A stretch of DNA of 16,221 nt from assembly GCA_944326175.1 (NCBI GenBank), contig CALVCY010000118.1, positions 1 to 16,221 on the forward strand. Direction: 5' to 3'. Within the stretch, counting starts at the first letter, position 1. Every line of letters begins with the position of its first letter. The notes beneath the pieces are model-generated. The model was not told where the DNA came from, searched no databases, and saw nothing but the letters and a program-made list of their open reading frames with translations. A program made the position numbers and the translations under genes. Below, in pieces: positions 15,155 through 16,221 of the stretch. This stretch comes from an uncultured Erysipelotrichaceae bacterium. Its GTDB lineage: Bacteria; Bacillota_I; Bacilli_A; Erysipelotrichales; Erysipelotrichaceae.

Positions 15155-16221
15155 ATGGATCAAACCCATGAATTTTTAACCATTCTCAATTCCATTTCAA
15201 CTTATGGCCAAACCGATCTTGGTAAAACCATGATCACATCCACCCAACCCGTTTATTCCCGTTTGATCATCAAACGGGATTTGACGCGTTTGAATCAAGC
15301 CATGCAATGGTTGAACCAAGGTTTGGATATCGATCTGATCCAATCCATCGATATCACCCATGAACTATCACAAGTATCCAAAGGATATGTTTTGACCCCG
15401 ATCCAATTGCTCAAGATATTGAAAGTATCTCGCTCGATCGTGGCATTGCGTAAAAGTTTTGCCAATCATGATCAAGTCGAAACCGATGCATTGGATGATT
15501 TGATCGATACATTGGTGGTCGAACCATCTTTTATCGCGGCATTGATGAAAATCATCGATGATACTGGTGAGATCCGCAGCGATGCATCACCGTTATTAAG
15601 CGAGTTATACAGCCAATACGATATCGTCAAAAACCGATTTGATCGAATGGTCAAATCATTTCTGGATACCAATACAGCCAGTTTGCAAGAACATTTCACC
15701 ACGTTGCGTGATGGTCGGCTTTGTGTATTGGTGATCAACTCTGACAAAAATAAATTCCGTGGTTTTCAACACGGCACTTCCGCATCCGGAGCAGCGGTAT
15801 ACATCGAACCAGAAAGTTTTGTCCGTTATAACAATGAATTGGTCAATATCCAGGATGGGATCGACCAGGAAATCCATCGCTTGTTAAGCGACGTGTCCTT
15901 ATTGGTCCTCAACCATAAAGACAGTTTGAGCGCCAATATGGAAACGATGGCCATTATCGATAGCATCTTTGCTAAAGCACGTTGGGGAATCGCCAATGGC
16001 GGTTGTGTGCCGGAGTTGATGGAAGAAAAACGTGGTTATGCATTGGTTCGGGTACGTCATCCTTTGCTTGATCCGAAAAAAGCAGTGGCCAATACCATTG
16101 AATGTTTAGATGAAAAGCGCGTGATCTTGATCACCGGTGCCAATACGGCAGGTAAAACCGTATTGCTGAAAACGATCGGATTATCTTTTATGCTGATGGC
16201 CAGTGGGATCCCGGTATTGGC
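15155..16221 (+). CDS. mutS2: MutS2 family ATPase, 5' part (cut by window end)
   Basis: An open frame from the ATG at 15155 runs without a stop to the end of the window (355 full codons). AAGGAGG at 15141-15147 marks the start. MutS2 is a DNA-structure-binding ATPase linked to recombination control and, in Bacillus, to rescue of collided ribosomes. The visible part covers the N-terminal region, the helical core with the HGTSASGAAVYIEPE segment (matching the HGxSxSGxTxFxEP consensus, about residues 206-220), a VRHPLLDPKKAV block, and the Walker A loop TGANTAGKT (327-335), where most relatives have TGPNTGGKT. The Smr nuclease end would lie outside the window. Gene order after a CvpA-family gene supports the call. 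Confidence 0.93.
   Translation, partial: MDQTHEFLTILNSISTYGQTDLGKTMITSTQPVYSRLIIKRDLTRLNQAMQWLNQGLDIDLIQSIDITHELSQVSKGYVLTPIQLLKILKVSRSIVALRKSFANHDQVETDALDDLIDTLVVEPSFIAALMKIIDDTGEIRSDASPLLSELYSQYDIVKNRFDRMVKSFLDTNTASLQEHFTTLRDGRLCVLVINSDKNKFRGFQHGTSASGAAVYIEPESFVRYNNELVNIQDGIDQEIHRLLSDVSLLVLNHKDSLSANMETMAIIDSIFAKARWGIANGGCVPELMEEKRGYALVRVRHPLLDPKKAVANTIECLDEKRVILITGANTAGKTVLLKTIGLSFMLMASGIPVL

Larger units (their letters stand above)
243..15526. repeat. Highly iterated palindrome TGGTYNRACCA, about 31 scattered copies
   Basis: Perfect TGGT-N3-ACCA copies begin at 243, 345, 552, 1587, 2675, 3017, 3093, 3316, 3676, 4958, 4980, 6064, 6222, 6900, 7062, 8176, 8836, 8928, 10863, 11348, 11474, 11792, 12170, 12446, 12755, 13272, 13542, 13743, 15220, 15308 and 15516. 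In 24 of the 31 the spacer is pyrimidine-N-purine, which extends the symmetry. Twelve reach 13 bases (ATGGT..ACCAT). About 21 read Gly-X-Thr in frame; the others are in other frames, across a stop, or intergenic. One-mismatch copies are at 3634, 11135, 13977, 14146, 15131 and 15648, and two-mismatch copies at 5019 and 14407. Counts are by eye. Confidence 0.85.

Noticed and set aside
1..16221. Defence system, prophage or CRISPR array.
   Set aside because: No direct-repeat array, nuclease-helicase cluster, integrase or phage gene is visible; the DEDDh exonuclease and MutS2 are ordinary housekeeping-type proteins here.

Overview
The window looks like chromosomal DNA of a low-to-mid GC Gram-positive bacterium (Firmicutes/Bacillota). 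The evidence is a pyrK-pyrD-pyrF-pyrE run, three predicted lipoproteins with lipoboxes, a FemABX-type peptidoglycan aminoacyltransferase, RNase HIII, MutS2 and strong AAGGAGG-type ribosome sites. An Erysipelotrichia-like lineage is my best guess from the gene mix, but it is an inference. I see no tRNA, rRNA, transposase, phage gene or CRISPR array. Genes are tightly packed; the longest gene-free stretch is about 186 bases (4925-5110).

Layout. (1) 1-3008: the distal part of a pyrimidine (UMP) operon, pyrK, pyrD, pyrF and pyrE, with overlapping or nearly touching genes and a strong terminator at 3033-3081. (2) 3086-4924, minus strand: a large DUF885-family zincin-like lipoprotein. (3) 5111-8935: an ABC importer of the TrpXYZ-like type (COG2984/COG4120/COG1101) with two tandem paralogous binding lipoproteins, a hairpin with a U-run, then permease and ATPase. 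(4) 8985-9875: a KDPG-aldolase-like protein fused to a VOC domain that lacks the expected Schiff-base lysine. (5) 9934-12752: a cell-surface and nuclease cluster with a membrane-anchored VanY/LAS-fold protein, a translationally coupled FemABX transferase and a DEDDh exonuclease, closed by a bidirectional terminator. (6) 12786-14370, minus strand: rnhC followed by a DUF1361 membrane protein. (7) 14462-16221: a CvpA-family protein and the first half of mutS2, cut by the window end.

The most unusual signal is not a gene. An 11-base palindrome, TGGTYNRACCA (core TGGT-N3-ACCA), occurs about 31 times by eye in 16.2 kb, where well under one is expected. It lies in coding DNA in several frames, across a stop codon and in most of the short intergenic gaps. 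It resembles the highly iterated palindromes of other lineages (such as HIP1 in cyanobacteria) in behaviour but not in sequence, and I do not know a described function for it. GATC is also clearly over-represented. Two proteins look like pseudoenzymes: the VanY-like protein has Gln where the catalytic Glu is expected, and the aldolase-like protein lacks its catalytic Lys.
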